Below are positions 52,767-61,363 of a DNA stretch of 64,000 nucleotides, one piece after another; within the stretch, counting starts at the first letter, position 1; each line of letters starts with the position of its first letter. Where the stretch lies: the NCBI RefSeq assembly GCF_026626335.1, contig NZ_JAPNTZ010000006.1, positions 1 to 64,000 of the forward strand. Direction: 5' to 3'. The stretch is from Paractinoplanes pyxinae (lineage in GTDB: Bacteria; Actinomycetota; Actinomycetes; Mycobacteriales; Micromonosporaceae). The notes beneath the pieces are model-generated. The model saw only the letters and a program-made list of their open reading frames with translations. It did not search any database and was not told where the DNA came from. The position numbers and the translations under genes are program-made.

Positions 52767-53914
52767 CACGCCGCCCCGATCGCCGGCAGCGTCACGTTGA
52801 CGGCGGTGCCGGCGCCCGGCGACGACTCGATCGCCACCGACCCGGCCAGCGCCTCAACCCGCTGGCGCAGCGCGACCAGCCCGAACCCCTCGGCCGCGGG
52901 CACGTCGAACCCGGCGCCGTCGTCCCGCACGTCCAGCACGATCACATCCTCCATGTAGGACAGCGTGACGTCGGCCCGGCCGGCCCGCGCGTGCCGCCCC
53001 ACGTTGGCCAGCGCCTCTTGGGCGGCCCGGAGCACCGTCACCTCGACCTCGGGATGGGCCGGCACGGGGGTGCCGGTCACGGTGAAGCTCGCGGGGACGT
53101 CGTGCTGCCCGCTCCAGGCGGTCACGGCCAGCCGTACGGCGTCGCCCAGACGCGCGTCCTGCAGCGGGCCCGGCCGCAGCGCATCGATCGAGCGGCGCAC
53201 CTCGGCGAGGCTGGTGCGGGCCAGCGTGCGGGCCGTCTCGAGCCGCCGGGCCTGCGCGGGCGGCAGGTCGCCGACCGCCTCGAGCTGGGTGACGATGCCG
53301 GTGAGCCCCTGGGCCACCGTATCGTGGATCTCGCGGGCCAGGCGGGCCCTTTCCTCGGCCACGCCGGCCTGACGGCTGAGCCGGGCGTTCTCGGCCGCCA
53401 CGGCGACCAGCTCGCTGTTAACCTCGCGCCGGCGGATCGCCTCGCGTTCCATCAGCCGGATCATCGTGCCGAACAGCCCGGCCAGCGGCGTGATGATGGC
53501 GACGTTGATCAGGAGCGAGGTCAGGTTGGCCTCGGACGCCACCAGCAGCGGGATGTTGGCCGCGAGCAGGCCTCCATAGGCGTACCACCCGGGCAGAGCG
53601 ACGAATGCGAGCACATAGCAGGCGGGCACGAAGAGCTGGAACGCCTCGTCGAGCCGCAGGAACAGATAAGTGGAGCCGAGCACGCCGGCGAAGTAGACCG
53701 CCATGAGCCACGGTCGGCGCTCGGGCCACTGCGGGTGGGCCAGGACGAACCACCAGTGCCAGACCGCGAAGCCGGCGACCACGGCCAGGACGTGCGGCCC
53801 GCTGCCGTTGATGAGCGCCAGCCCACACGCGACGACCAGCAAACCGTACGGAAGCAAAGCCCACGCCTGGTTCCACCGGTGTTCCCGGCGCAGCTCCTCC
53901 ACGGTCGTGGTCAC
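52766..53914 (-). CDS. NarL-type sensor histidine kinase
   Basis: A 382-residue membrane kinase. About five or six N-terminal helices (WALLPYGLLVVACGLALING ... LLINVAIITPLAGLFGTMI) form the sensor, followed by a coiled coil. EERARLAREIHDTVAQGLTG is the HisKA_3 phospho-acceptor (His), and DVRDDGAGFDVPAAEGFGLV is the ATP-binding G box. Start GTG 53914 is inside a GTGA overlap with the DUF418 gene. Signal unknown; membrane embedding suggests envelope stress or a lipophilic ligand. Confidence 0.94.
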   Translation of the reverse strand: MTTTVEELRREHRWNQAWALLPYGLLVVACGLALINGSGPHVLAVVAGFAVWHWWFVLAHPQWPERRPWLMAVYFAGVLGSTYLFLRLDEAFQLFVPACYVLAFVALPGWYAYGGLLAANIPLLVASEANLTSLLINVAIITPLAGLFGTMIRLMEREAIRRREVNSELVAVAAENARLSRQAGVAEERARLAREIHDTVAQGLTGIVTQLEAVGDLPPAQARRLETARTLARTSLAEVRRSIDALRPGPLQDARLGDAVRLAVTAWSGQHDVPASFTVTGTPVPAHPEVEVTVLRAAQEALANVGRHARAGRADVTLSYMEDVIVLDVRDDGAGFDVPAAEGFGLVALRQRVEALAGSVAIESSPGAGTAVNVTLPAIGAA

Positions 53915-55059
53915 ACAGTCATCTTGCCGGTCCGGTACGACAATTTCCGCAACCCGATCTCGGCCGGCCCCCGCCGCCCAGCCCGCCGCAGCAGGTCGGA
54001 CAGCACGACCGAGACGAGCCAGGTGCCCAGCGCCAGCAGGGCCACGGCGGAGGTGCTGATGGTCGCGCCCAGCCCCAGCGTCCACGGCGCGAGCAGCGCC
54101 ACGAAGACCACCGACTGGAACAGGTAGCAGCTGAGCGACCGCTGCCCGGTGGCGGCCAGCGCATTCACCACCCGGCCCCGGGCCCGGATCGCGACCAGGC
54201 CGATGAGCGCCGCGTAGCCCAGACCGCCGACGACACCGGTCACCGCGTGCAGCGCCGAGATCCCCCACAGCGCGAAGGTCGTGGACGGCGTCCAGAAGTG
54301 GCCGACCGCCAGCCCCGCCGGCAGGCCGCCCAGAATCGCCGTCGTCAGACCCACTATTGCCGTACGCGTGAGGAGCGCACGATAAGAGGCCGGGTCGGCC
54401 AGGATGCGGCGCCGGGCGGCCCACGTGCCGACCAGGATCGCGCTGCCCACGCCGAGCACCCCGGCCGGCGTCATCAGCCACTCGAGCGGCCGCAAGGCCA
54501 TGGCACGCAACGGATCCGCCGTCTCGAACGACCAGAAGAACGAGCGCTGCCCGGACGGCGGAGCCATGTAGGCGGCCCCCTGCACCAGCGCCACGACCAC
54601 CAGCCAGCAGCCCGCCGCGATCAGCAGCTTCCGGTCGCTCACCTGCGTGAGGGCGACCAGGACGAAGCCGGCCACGCCGTACAGCCCGAGAATGTCCCCC
54701 GGGAACAGCAGCAGGGCGTGCGCGAACCCGAACGCGACGAGCCACCAGCTGCGCCGCCGAAGCAGTCGCTTGGCGTCCGCGAGCGACGCCCCGGCGGCGC
54801 GCTGCCTCTGCAGGATCTGCACCACGCCGTACGCGAAAAGGGCCGCGAACATCGGGTAGGCGCGGCCGTCGACGGCGGTCACCGTGACGACGCTGACGAT
54901 CCGGTCCACGAGCCCCGGCTCGACGATGTGCTGCCGCACCCCGTACGGCCTCGCATACAGATAGACGACCGAGTTGGCCAGCGCGATCAGCGCCAGCATG
55001 AGCCCCCGCGCCAGGTCGGGCGCCAGGTCCCGCTCCCGCGCTCCGACCGGCCCGGCCAT
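53911..55059 (-). CDS. DUF418 family integral membrane protein
   Basis: A 382-residue membrane protein with about ten helices. RDLAPDLARGLMLALIALAN and AYPMFAALFAYGVVQILQRQ open it, and the C-terminal half (VVNALAATGQRSLSCYLFQSVV) is the DUF418 signature. DUF418 proteins are YeiB-like and of unknown function. ATG 55059 has GGGGGA seven bases upstream; ATG 55083 lies one base after GGAGG, too close. It is the first gene of a unit with the kinase and regulator, so it may be sensed or regulated by them. Confidence 0.88.
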   Translation of the reverse strand: MAGPVGARERDLAPDLARGLMLALIALANSVVYLYARPYGVRQHIVEPGLVDRIVSVVTVTAVDGRAYPMFAALFAYGVVQILQRQRAAGASLADAKRLLRRRSWWLVAFGFAHALLLFPGDILGLYGVAGFVLVALTQVSDRKLLIAAGCWLVVVALVQGAAYMAPPSGQRSFFWSFETADPLRAMALRPLEWLMTPAGVLGVGSAILVGTWAARRRILADPASYRALLTRTAIVGLTTAILGGLPAGLAVGHFWTPSTTFALWGISALHAVTGVVGGLGYAALIGLVAIRARGRVVNALAATGQRSLSCYLFQSVVFVALLAPWTLGLGATISTSAVALLALGTWLVSVVLSDLLRRAGRRGPAEIGLRKLSYRTGKMTV

Positions 55060-55262
55060 GGCAGTTCCCCGCTTGACAGTCATGCCTCCAGGTTCGGGCG
55101 TCCACCCCTGGCCCGAATCGACCGATGTACCGCTCCCCCGCCTCCACCGCCGCGCCCGCGGATCCACCGATCGACGGATGGTGGCGCCGGCCGTCGCGCA
55201 CCCGACATCGGCCTGCCCCGGCCTGTGGTACGCAGGCGGAAGCACCCCCGAGGGGAGCGGCC

Positions 55263-56099
55263 ATGTCCGTGGATCGCCGTCGTATCGTCGCCGTCATCGC
55301 CGCGCTCGCGGTCCTCCTGGTCGCGGGCGTGATCTGGCTGGCCCGGCTGGTGACCGGCGACGGCGGACGGGCCGAGTTCGTGGCCGGCCCCGCCGCCTCC
55401 ACGACCACCACGACGCCGGCCCCGGGCGACCCGGCCTCGCTGCCGACCGAACTGGTGGCCACGTCTTCCGGGCCGGAACCGACGCGCGCCCGGGTGACTG
55501 ACGACCCGGACACCCCGCGGACCGAGACAGCTCCGCCGCCGGGACCGACTGTCACCACCACCCGGCCCCGCACCGCCGAACCGACGCGCTCTCCGGGACT
55601 CACTCCGCCGACCACCCGCGCGACGACCCCGCCGCCTCCGCCGGTGCCGACGCACGCCATCCAGGTCGGCGGGGCCACCCTCGACAACGACAGCCCGCGC
55701 GGGTGGTGCGCGATCTTCGACAACCGCGGACTGGGCATGACGGTGACCGTGACCGGCGTGAACGTGACCGGCCGGCTGCGGGTCGAGGCCGGCGAGTGTG
55801 CCGGGGACGACAACGTCAAACCCCGCCGGGCCTGCCGGCCGGGCCTGCGGCTGCCGACCGGCGACGGCTGCTTCGCCGAGACCATCGCGACCACCGAAGA
55901 CCCGGACAACTACCCCGGTGTGGTGACCCTCGGCTTGCGCGCCCGGTGCACCTCATTAGCACCCGCGGCCTGCGACGTTCCCGTGCTGCGCGCTTCGCCG
56001 CCGACTTCGAGCCGTCCCGCCGTGCTGGAGTGGACCGACAAAGGCCGCGACGTCTGCTACCGGGTGGGCTCCGACCACCTCTGCAGCGACGACGAATGA
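55263..56099 (+). CDS. Membrane-anchored protein with Pro/Thr-rich linker
   Basis: A 278-residue protein: an N-terminal helix (RIVAVIAALAVLLVAGVIWL), then a 100-residue Pro/Thr-rich extracellular linker (TTTTTPAPGDPASLP; TTRATTPPPPPVPTH), then a beta-rich domain with six or more Cys (GWCAIFDNRGLGMTVTVTGV; RVEAGECAGDDN; PTGDGCFAETIATTEDPDN). It resembles wall-spanning actinobacterial proteins of unknown function. ATG 55263 with AGGGGAG. It overlaps the next gene's start (ATGA). Confidence 0.78.
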   Translation: MSVDRRRIVAVIAALAVLLVAGVIWLARLVTGDGGRAEFVAGPAASTTTTTPAPGDPASLPTELVATSSGPEPTRARVTDDPDTPRTETAPPPGPTVTTTRPRTAEPTRSPGLTPPTTRATTPPPPPVPTHAIQVGGATLDNDSPRGWCAIFDNRGLGMTVTVTGVNVTGRLRVEAGECAGDDNVKPRRACRPGLRLPTGDGCFAETIATTEDPDNYPGVVTLGLRARCTSLAPAACDVPVLRASPPTSSRPAVLEWTDKGRDVCYRVGSDHLCSDDE

Positions 56100-57010
56100 A
56101 CCGCCTGACCCGCCGGAGCCGCGGCACGCCACCCGCGGACCCGGCGCCGGACTGGGGCACGCGGATCAAGGACCTGGCCGCCCTGATCGCGCCGACCACG
56201 GCGATCACCGCGCTGCTCATCTACTTCGGATACGTCGGCACCCGGGCCCGCTTCGCGTACTTCGGGGTCAACCTCGACCTGACCGAGATGAGCAATCAGA
56301 GCCTGATCCTGTACGGCCTCGAGGTGATCTACGTTCCGGCCGCGGTGTCGCTGGTGGTCGTGCTGGTGGCCGCGATCTGCCACGCGCTGATCAGCCGTCT
56401 GGTTCACGCGGCCGGCCGTTCCTGGACCGCCCTCGGCTTCGCCGGCGTCGCCGCGGTGGCCGGGTTGCTGCTGCTGGCCCGCGGGGTCATCGGGCTGCTC
56501 ATCTTCCGGGTGTCGCAGTCCGAGCGGCCGCTCACGAGCCCGTTGACGCTCGCCGTCGGACCGGTGCTGATCCTGTACGCGGCATGGGCGGCCGGCACCG
56601 TGCTGGCCCGCGGCGAGAAGAGCTTCGCGCGGTGGTACCAGGGCGCCGGGATGATCCGGTTGCGCCGGTTCGTGGCTGCGACCGTGGCCGGGCTGGTGCT
56701 GGTCGCGCTGTTCTGGGCGGCCAACGGGTTCGCCGGCGCGTTCGGGTCGGGCCGGGCCGTCCAGGACGCACTGGATCTGCCCGGCGAGCCGGAGGTCGTG
56801 CTGGACACGCGGGAGCAGTTGATCGACGTGCCGGCTGGGATCACCGAGGCGCCGCTGCCGGGCAAGGAGTTCCGCTATCGCTACCGCGGGCTGCGCCTGC
56901 TGCTGGCCGCGGGCGACCGGCTGTTCCTGACCCCGGCCCACTGGACCACCGAGAGCCGGACGCTGGTGGTGCCCTATGACGACCAGGTACGACTCCAGCT
57001 CGACCCGTGA
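56096..57010 (+). CDS. Hypothetical integral membrane protein
   Basis: A 304-residue protein with about five transmembrane helices (IAPTTAITALLIYFGYVGTR; GLEVIYVPAAVSLVVVLVAA; AVAGLLLLARGVIGLLIF; FVAATVAGLVLVALFWAANG) and an extracellular C-terminal domain of about 90 residues. ATG 56096 is coupled by ATGA to the linker protein, so the two probably form one membrane complex. No family recognised. It converges on the TPR gene. Confidence 0.75.
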   Translation: MNRLTRRSRGTPPADPAPDWGTRIKDLAALIAPTTAITALLIYFGYVGTRARFAYFGVNLDLTEMSNQSLILYGLEVIYVPAAVSLVVVLVAAICHALISRLVHAAGRSWTALGFAGVAAVAGLLLLARGVIGLLIFRVSQSERPLTSPLTLAVGPVLILYAAWAAGTVLARGEKSFARWYQGAGMIRLRRFVAATVAGLVLVALFWAANGFAGAFGSGRAVQDALDLPGEPEVVLDTREQLIDVPAGITEAPLPGKEFRYRYRGLRLLLAAGDRLFLTPAHWTTESRTLVVPYDDQVRLQLDP

Positions 57011-57019
57011 CGGCCGGGC

Positions 57020-58594
57020 TCAGCGCTTGGTGCAGACCGGGACCGAGCGGGCGATGTTGTTCGTGGAGTAGGCCACCGAGATGGTGAAGCAGTAGTTCAG
57101 CTGCTCGTTCAGGCCGTACACGACGTAGTCGGCGCTGCCCGCGGGCAGCTGCTGGAACGGCTTCTGGGGCTGGCCGGCGCGACCGCCGGAGACGAGGATC
57201 GGGCCCTCCGAGTTCTTCGGGTAGGTCCACTGCAGAACCACGTTGTCGCTGTTGTCGCGCAGCTTGACGGCGGTGGGGGCGCCGGGGTCGGCCTTCGGCG
57301 GCTTGGTGGTGGGAGCGGCCGAGGACGCGGCCGGAGCGGGCCCGGACGCCACCGGGGCCGTGGTGGCCGGGGCGGCGGGCGGGTTCTCGTCGCCGTTCGC
57401 GTCGGGCAGGGTGAGCGCGACCACGGCGACGGCGGCGGCCACGCCGGCCACCAGCACGGCGGCCAGCAGGAACGGCTGACGGCGGCGGCCGGGGGCGGTG
57501 GGCTCGGGCTCCGGTCGTACGGGAAGGCGTCTCTCGGTGTTGGGCGGGAGCGTGTAGGTGCTGGCGGGGGCCGAACCGACCGGCTGCGGGCGGCCGTCGG
57601 GACCGTAGTCGGGGGCGCGGCGGCCGGGAACCGGCGGCGGCGTGTCGGCCCGCTCGTGCCGGCCGGTCAGGTCGCCCGCCTCCTGATGCACGTCGGCCAG
57701 GTAGAGCGGCTGCTGGTAGACCGTGCCGTTGGGGTCGGTGGGGCGGTTGTCGGGCGGCGGCTGGGCCGGGTCGCCGGACGACTCGGGCACCGTGGGGCGG
57801 CGCGGGAACGGCAGCGTACGCACGCCGGGGGCGCCCACCGTGGTCACGCCCGGGCCGTCGGACTGCTCGACGCGGCCGCAGACGTGCTTGCCCGAGGCCG
57901 GGGCGGCCGCCAGCGCAGCGACCTGGCGGACCAGCGGGTGGTCGGACGGCAGGTACCGCGCGCACAGCTCTTGCGCCTGGGCCAGGTGTTCGTGGGACTC
58001 GGCGTCACGGCCGCACTCGCGTTCCATGGCGCCCAGGCGGGCCAGCATCTTGATGCCGGGGGCGGACGCCTCGCCGTAGCGGCGGACGTGCCGGCGCCAG
58101 GCCGCCGTGAGCCGGGAGCGGGCCGCCGTGCAGTGGCCGGCCGCGTGTTCGGCGGTGGCCAGGTCGGCCTCGGCCGCGAGCACGCGGGGCGAGTCGGGGC
58201 CGTCGATCTCGGTGAGGTCGCCGACCAGCTGGCGGTAGACCTGGGCGGCCCGGCCGAAGTGGCCGACCCGGTGCAGCACCGCGGCGTGGGTCGCGGCCGC
58301 TCCCACCGTACGGTCGTGGTGCGGGCCGTGCAGTCGTTCCTCAGCCACATGGGCGTACTCGGCCCACATGCGCGCACCGTGGGCTTCGCCCAGCGCGATG
58401 AGGACGCGGGCGTGCAGCGCGGCCGCCAGGGCCAGGTCGGCGGTGGCGTGGCGGGGGTCGGCGGCATCGACCGGATCGAGCACGTTGGCCAGCACTCGGC
58501 GCGCGCCGGCCAGGTCGCCCTCAGACGTCAGAGTCTGGGCGCGAGCGGTCAGTTCGGCGAGCTGCGGAGGGGCCACATTTCCCATAGTGCTCAC
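57020..58594 (-). CDS. TPR protein with membrane anchor and FN3-like domain
   Basis: A 524-residue protein. Residues 1-230 are TPR-like helical repeats (LTARAQTLTSEGDLAGARRV; VLHRVGHFGRAAQVYRQLVG), then a Pro-rich stretch, one transmembrane helix (QPFLLAAVLVAGVAAAVAVV near 395-415), a Pro/Ala-rich extracellular linker and an FN3-like domain (GAPTAVKLRDNSDNVVLQWT; GLNEQLNYCFTISVAY). So the TPR part is cytoplasmic and FN3 outside: a transmembrane adaptor. GTG 58594 is chosen because a -10 box TACAGT ends 7 bp upstream, indicating a leaderless transcript. Function unknown. Confidence 0.82.
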   Translation of the reverse strand: MSTMGNVAPPQLAELTARAQTLTSEGDLAGARRVLANVLDPVDAADPRHATADLALAAALHARVLIALGEAHGARMWAEYAHVAEERLHGPHHDRTVGAAATHAAVLHRVGHFGRAAQVYRQLVGDLTEIDGPDSPRVLAAEADLATAEHAAGHCTAARSRLTAAWRRHVRRYGEASAPGIKMLARLGAMERECGRDAESHEHLAQAQELCARYLPSDHPLVRQVAALAAAPASGKHVCGRVEQSDGPGVTTVGAPGVRTLPFPRRPTVPESSGDPAQPPPDNRPTDPNGTVYQQPLYLADVHQEAGDLTGRHERADTPPPVPGRRAPDYGPDGRPQPVGSAPASTYTLPPNTERRLPVRPEPEPTAPGRRRQPFLLAAVLVAGVAAAVAVVALTLPDANGDENPPAAPATTAPVASGPAPAASSAAPTTKPPKADPGAPTAVKLRDNSDNVVLQWTYPKNSEGPILVSGGRAGQPQKPFQQLPAGSADYVVYGLNEQLNYCFTISVAYSTNNIARSVPVCTKR

Positions 58595-58600
58595 GTGACC

Positions 58601-58650
58601 ACTGTAGGTACAAGTGCAAGGTTGCGAAGTCCTCGCTTCTCGGACAATGT
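58601..58650. promoter_or_regulatory. Divergent promoters of the TPR and TcmP-like genes
   Basis: Minus strand: -10 TACAGT at 58606-58601, 7 bp before GTG 58594, with TTCGCA 16 bp upstream as -35; a leaderless transcript is implied. Plus strand: -35 TTGCGA at 58622-58627, 17-bp spacer, -10 CAATGT at 58645-58650, 11 bp before ATG 58662. The two promoters nearly abut, so they may interfere with each other. Confidence 0.55.
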
Positions 58651-58661
58651 AGAACTCGCAT

Positions 58662-59564
58662 ATGACGTCCTCATCGATCGCCGCGATCAAGCGGGAACTG
58701 CTGGTCAGGCACCTCGAGGCCTGGGCCCCCGCGGCGCTGCACCGTGCCCGCCGGGTGATTTACGCCCACGGGTACGCCGATGCCGACGGCGGCGCCCCGG
58801 TCGAGGCGGCCATGCGAGTGCTGGCCGAACAGTCGGATCTCGTCCGCGGCCGTGAGCTGATCATGGTGGCCACGGGCGCCGACCTGGGGGCGATCGACCC
58901 GAGGCTCAAGACCATCCAGGCCGAGTCGGGGGCCGGCACCGGATTGGCCGTCCACACGATCTCGGGCGGAACCGACGGACGGCTGCCGGTCGGACTGAAG
59001 GCGGTCGGGGCTCAACGCGTACCTGTGCTGGGGTTTCTCGACGCCGCCGAGGGTGAACCGCCCGCGCCGGCCACCACGGCCGCGCTGACCGCCGGCAAGC
59101 CGGCCGAGATGCTGCTGGTGCTGCCGCCGGGCGCGTCGGCCGAGCCCTACCGCGCCGGTTGGCCGCTGTTCACCCAGGTCGAACTGGCCGAATCGGACGA
59201 TCCAGGCGAACTGCTGATCTACGCCACCACGGCCGGCAAAAGCCTCGAAGGCTTCAAAGAGGCCCTGTGGGCGGTCGACGAGTTCGCCGGCGTCCGCTAT
59301 CGCGACCCGGGCGACCCGGAAAGGCACCTGATCGACATCTCGCTGACGCCGCACCCGGGCCCGTTGCGGCGCGAACTGCTGGCTCACCTGACCGAGGCGG
59401 GCCCGGCGACGGTGACCGAGTTACGAACGTACGCGCTGACCGAGACGGTCTATCGGGCCGCCGACGCGACCCGGGTGCTGCACACGCTCGTCGACGCGGG
59501 AACGGTCACCCGCCGGCCGTCGACCGGACGGCTCGGCGGGGACGTCGTCATATCGGTTGCCTAG
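58662..59564 (+). CDS. TcmP-like (three-Cys-motif partner) protein, divergent
   Basis: A 300-residue soluble protein. IKRELLVRHLEAWAPAALHR, then RVIYAHGYADADGGAPVEAA, matches in order the start of three-Cys-motif partner (TcmP) proteins, where the pattern is roughly K..L..YL.AW.p then yiDgFAGpG.Y..G.. GSP. Here the FAGpG stretch is degraded, so any methyltransferase-like SAM site may be lost. The C-terminal 80 residues are a winged helix (ELLAHLTEAGPATVTELRTY). No partner three-Cys-motif gene is adjacent. ATG 58662. The identification rests on motif order and is tentative. Confidence 0.6.
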   Translation: MTSSSIAAIKRELLVRHLEAWAPAALHRARRVIYAHGYADADGGAPVEAAMRVLAEQSDLVRGRELIMVATGADLGAIDPRLKTIQAESGAGTGLAVHTISGGTDGRLPVGLKAVGAQRVPVLGFLDAAEGEPPAPATTAALTAGKPAEMLLVLPPGASAEPYRAGWPLFTQVELAESDDPGELLIYATTAGKSLEGFKEALWAVDEFAGVRYRDPGDPERHLIDISLTPHPGPLRRELLAHLTEAGPATVTELRTYALTETVYRAADATRVLHTLVDAGTVTRRPSTGRLGGDVVISVA

Positions 59565-59740
59565 GAGCGGCTCTTGTCCTGCTTCCACGAGAACGGGCCG
59601 GGCAGGTCGTAGCGGTGCGCGCGGCTGCGCGAGTTCCACGACCAACGGCCGATCTTGAGGCTCCACGACGAGAAGCCGTTCTCGGTGAAGTTCAGGACCA
59701 GCGGACCGATCTTCTTGCGTTTGCGGAAAACGACAGGCAT
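59561..59740 (-). CDS. DUF4236 domain-containing small protein
   Basis: A 59-residue basic protein, VFRKRKKIGPLVLNFTENGF at the start and PFSWKQDKSRS at the end, with the GFSSWSLKIGRWSWN core of DUF4236. The frame is too short for standard ORF cut-offs. ATG 59740 has GGGAGGG five bases upstream. It ends in a CTAG shared with the stop of the TcmP-like gene. DUF4236 has no known function. Confidence 0.85.
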   Translation of the reverse strand: MPVVFRKRKKIGPLVLNFTENGFSSWSLKIGRWSWNSRSRAHRYDLPGPFSWKQDKSRS

Positions 59741-59804
59741 CGGAGCTCCCTCCCAAGGTGCGTCGGATAAGAGATCGATTCCCGATTGGACAAATCGGCA
59801 AACG

Positions 59805-60260
59805 TCAGCGCGGCTGCCACGCGTCGGGGCGCGTGGTCAGCTTGCGGACGTGAGCCGGCATCCGACCGCTGATCAGCTCGGCCAGATTCACCTCGTCGAC
59901 CACTTCGCGTACGGCAGCCCGGACAGCGACCCACAGATTGGGCAGATTCTCGGCCGCGCCGGTGTACCGCGTCTCTTCCGGACGCAGGCCGCGCACCCCG
60001 GCCAGCGGCCCGTCGACCGCGCGCAGGATCTGACCGATCGTCACATCGCGCGGGGACTGTGACAATGTGTAGCCACCCTCCGCACCGCGCTGGGCTCGGA
60101 CGACGCCGGCCCGGCGCAGATCGGCCAGCACCGCCTCGAGGAACTTGCGGGGCATTTCCTGGTCTTGAGCGATGGCTTGGGCGGACATCAATGCCGGGTA
60201 GGCCCTCGCCAGGCTGAGGGCGGCCCGGACCGCGTAGTCGCCGCGCGCGGAGATCTGCAC
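59805..60260 (-). CDS. Rrf2 family transcriptional regulator lacking the Fe-S cysteines
   Basis: A 151-residue winged-helix regulator. VQISARGDYAVRAALSLARA, LMSAQAIAQDQEMPRKFLEA and RAQRGAEGGYTLSQSPRDVT define the Rrf2 fold. The region between residues 90 and 115 that holds three Cys in IscR/NsrR (AVDGPLAGVRGLRPEETRYT here) has none, so it cannot bind the classical cluster with Cys. Some Rrf2 proteins without these Cys sense other ligands. GTG 60260; no upstream ATG in frame. Target unknown. Confidence 0.88.
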   Translation of the reverse strand: MQISARGDYAVRAALSLARAYPALMSAQAIAQDQEMPRKFLEAVLADLRRAGVVRAQRGAEGGYTLSQSPRDVTIGQILRAVDGPLAGVRGLRPEETRYTGAAENLPNLWVAVRAAVREVVDEVNLAELISGRMPAHVRKLTTRPDAWQPR

Positions 60261-60325
60261 CCATTCATCATGCCCTCTCCGCGCCACAGAGTCGCACATA
60301 CCCCACGGTTTTGTGGGAATTACGC

Positions 60326-61177
60326 TCAGTCAGATGATCGTCGCTGGGCCGGAATGGCGGCGTGCGGCTCGGCGGCCGCCTCAGACCGGAAGTGACCGGG
60401 GCTCATTCCGACCTCGCGGTGGAAGAAGCGGCCGAAGTTCGTGGGCTCGGGGAACCCCAGGTGACGGCCCACCTCGGCCACCGACAGCGGCGTACAGGCG
60501 AGCAGCCGGCGAGCCTCGAGCGCGACCCGGTCGTCGACCACCTGCTTGGCCGTGCGCCCCGTCACCGACAGGCAGGCCCGGGTCAGCGTACGGACGGAAC
60601 AGCCCAGCTCCTCGGCGTAGTCCTCGACCCGGCGGCTGTGCGGATGCCCGGCCTCGAGCAGACCCCGGAACCGCGTATACGTACGGCTCTCCGGCCCCGA
60701 CGGCTCGGCCGAGGCCATCAGCGCTATCCGCAGCAACAGCACGCGCAGCTGGTGACGCAGCAGGTCGGCCGCGATCGGGCCCGGCCGGTGACGTTCACCG
60801 TCGACCGCGAGCTGGGAGAACTCGCTGATCACGGCGTCCTCGTCCTCGCCGCGCAGCTGCCAGCGGCTGCTCAGATACTCCTCGTCGCCGGCCAGACGCG
60901 GGTCGAAGGTGACGACCGAGGCGATCAGCCCGTTGCGACCCACCCGCAGGGCCTGGCCGGGACGGATCCAGAGCAGGGTGCCGGGCCGGCACGAGTGCCC
61001 GAAGAAGTCGACCTCGACCGTGCCGTGACCGGCCGTGGCCAGCAAAAGGACGTGATACGGAAGCCGGATCGGCGGCTGGGCCGAGGCAGCGTCCAGAGCG
61101 CACGTGCCGACGCCCGCCCAGCCGGGTGGGCGGAACGTCGTCGTCGCGGAGTCGATCCGCGGAGCCGCAATGGACAT
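60326..61177 (-). CDS. AraC family transcriptional regulator
   Basis: A 283-residue regulator. The N-terminal half is a cupin-like sensor (PYHVLLLATAGHGTVEVDFF; TLLWIRPGQALRVGRNG) and the C-terminal half has two helix-turn-helices (VEDYAEELGCSVRTLTRACL; SVAEVGRHLGFPEPTNFGRF). ATG 61177. It probably responds to a small metabolite. The 187-bp gap behind the ssgA-family gene is A+T-rich and contains an imperfect dyad GTCC-N6-GGAC near 61271-61284, a possible operator. Confidence 0.92.
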   Translation of the reverse strand: MSIAAPRIDSATTTFRPPGWAGVGTCALDAASAQPPIRLPYHVLLLATAGHGTVEVDFFGHSCRPGTLLWIRPGQALRVGRNGLIASVVTFDPRLAGDEEYLSSRWQLRGEDEDAVISEFSQLAVDGERHRPGPIAADLLRHQLRVLLLRIALMASAEPSGPESRTYTRFRGLLEAGHPHSRRVEDYAEELGCSVRTLTRACLSVTGRTAKQVVDDRVALEARRLLACTPLSVAEVGRHLGFPEPTNFGRFFHREVGMSPGHFRSEAAAEPHAAIPAQRRSSD

Positions 61178-61363
61178 CGGGCTGACGGTAACTGGCTCTG
61201 ACCAGCGATGCACCCGTTGAAACACAGCTTGAGCGAATGGGCATCGCCGGGCGTGAATTCTGGTAGCCAATGTCCGGTTATGGACGTTAAGTTCGGTATA
61301 TGGAAAAGCGACCCGTACGGACCGGCAGTGTCCGCGCGAGTCGCTCCCCATCGCATTCGTTCG

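Noticed and set aside
55084..55909. N-terminal extension of the kinase frame far upstream into a long minus-strand frame
   Set aside because: The frame is open by chance across the DUF418 gene. The real kinase start is GTG 53914, supported by the stop-start overlap.
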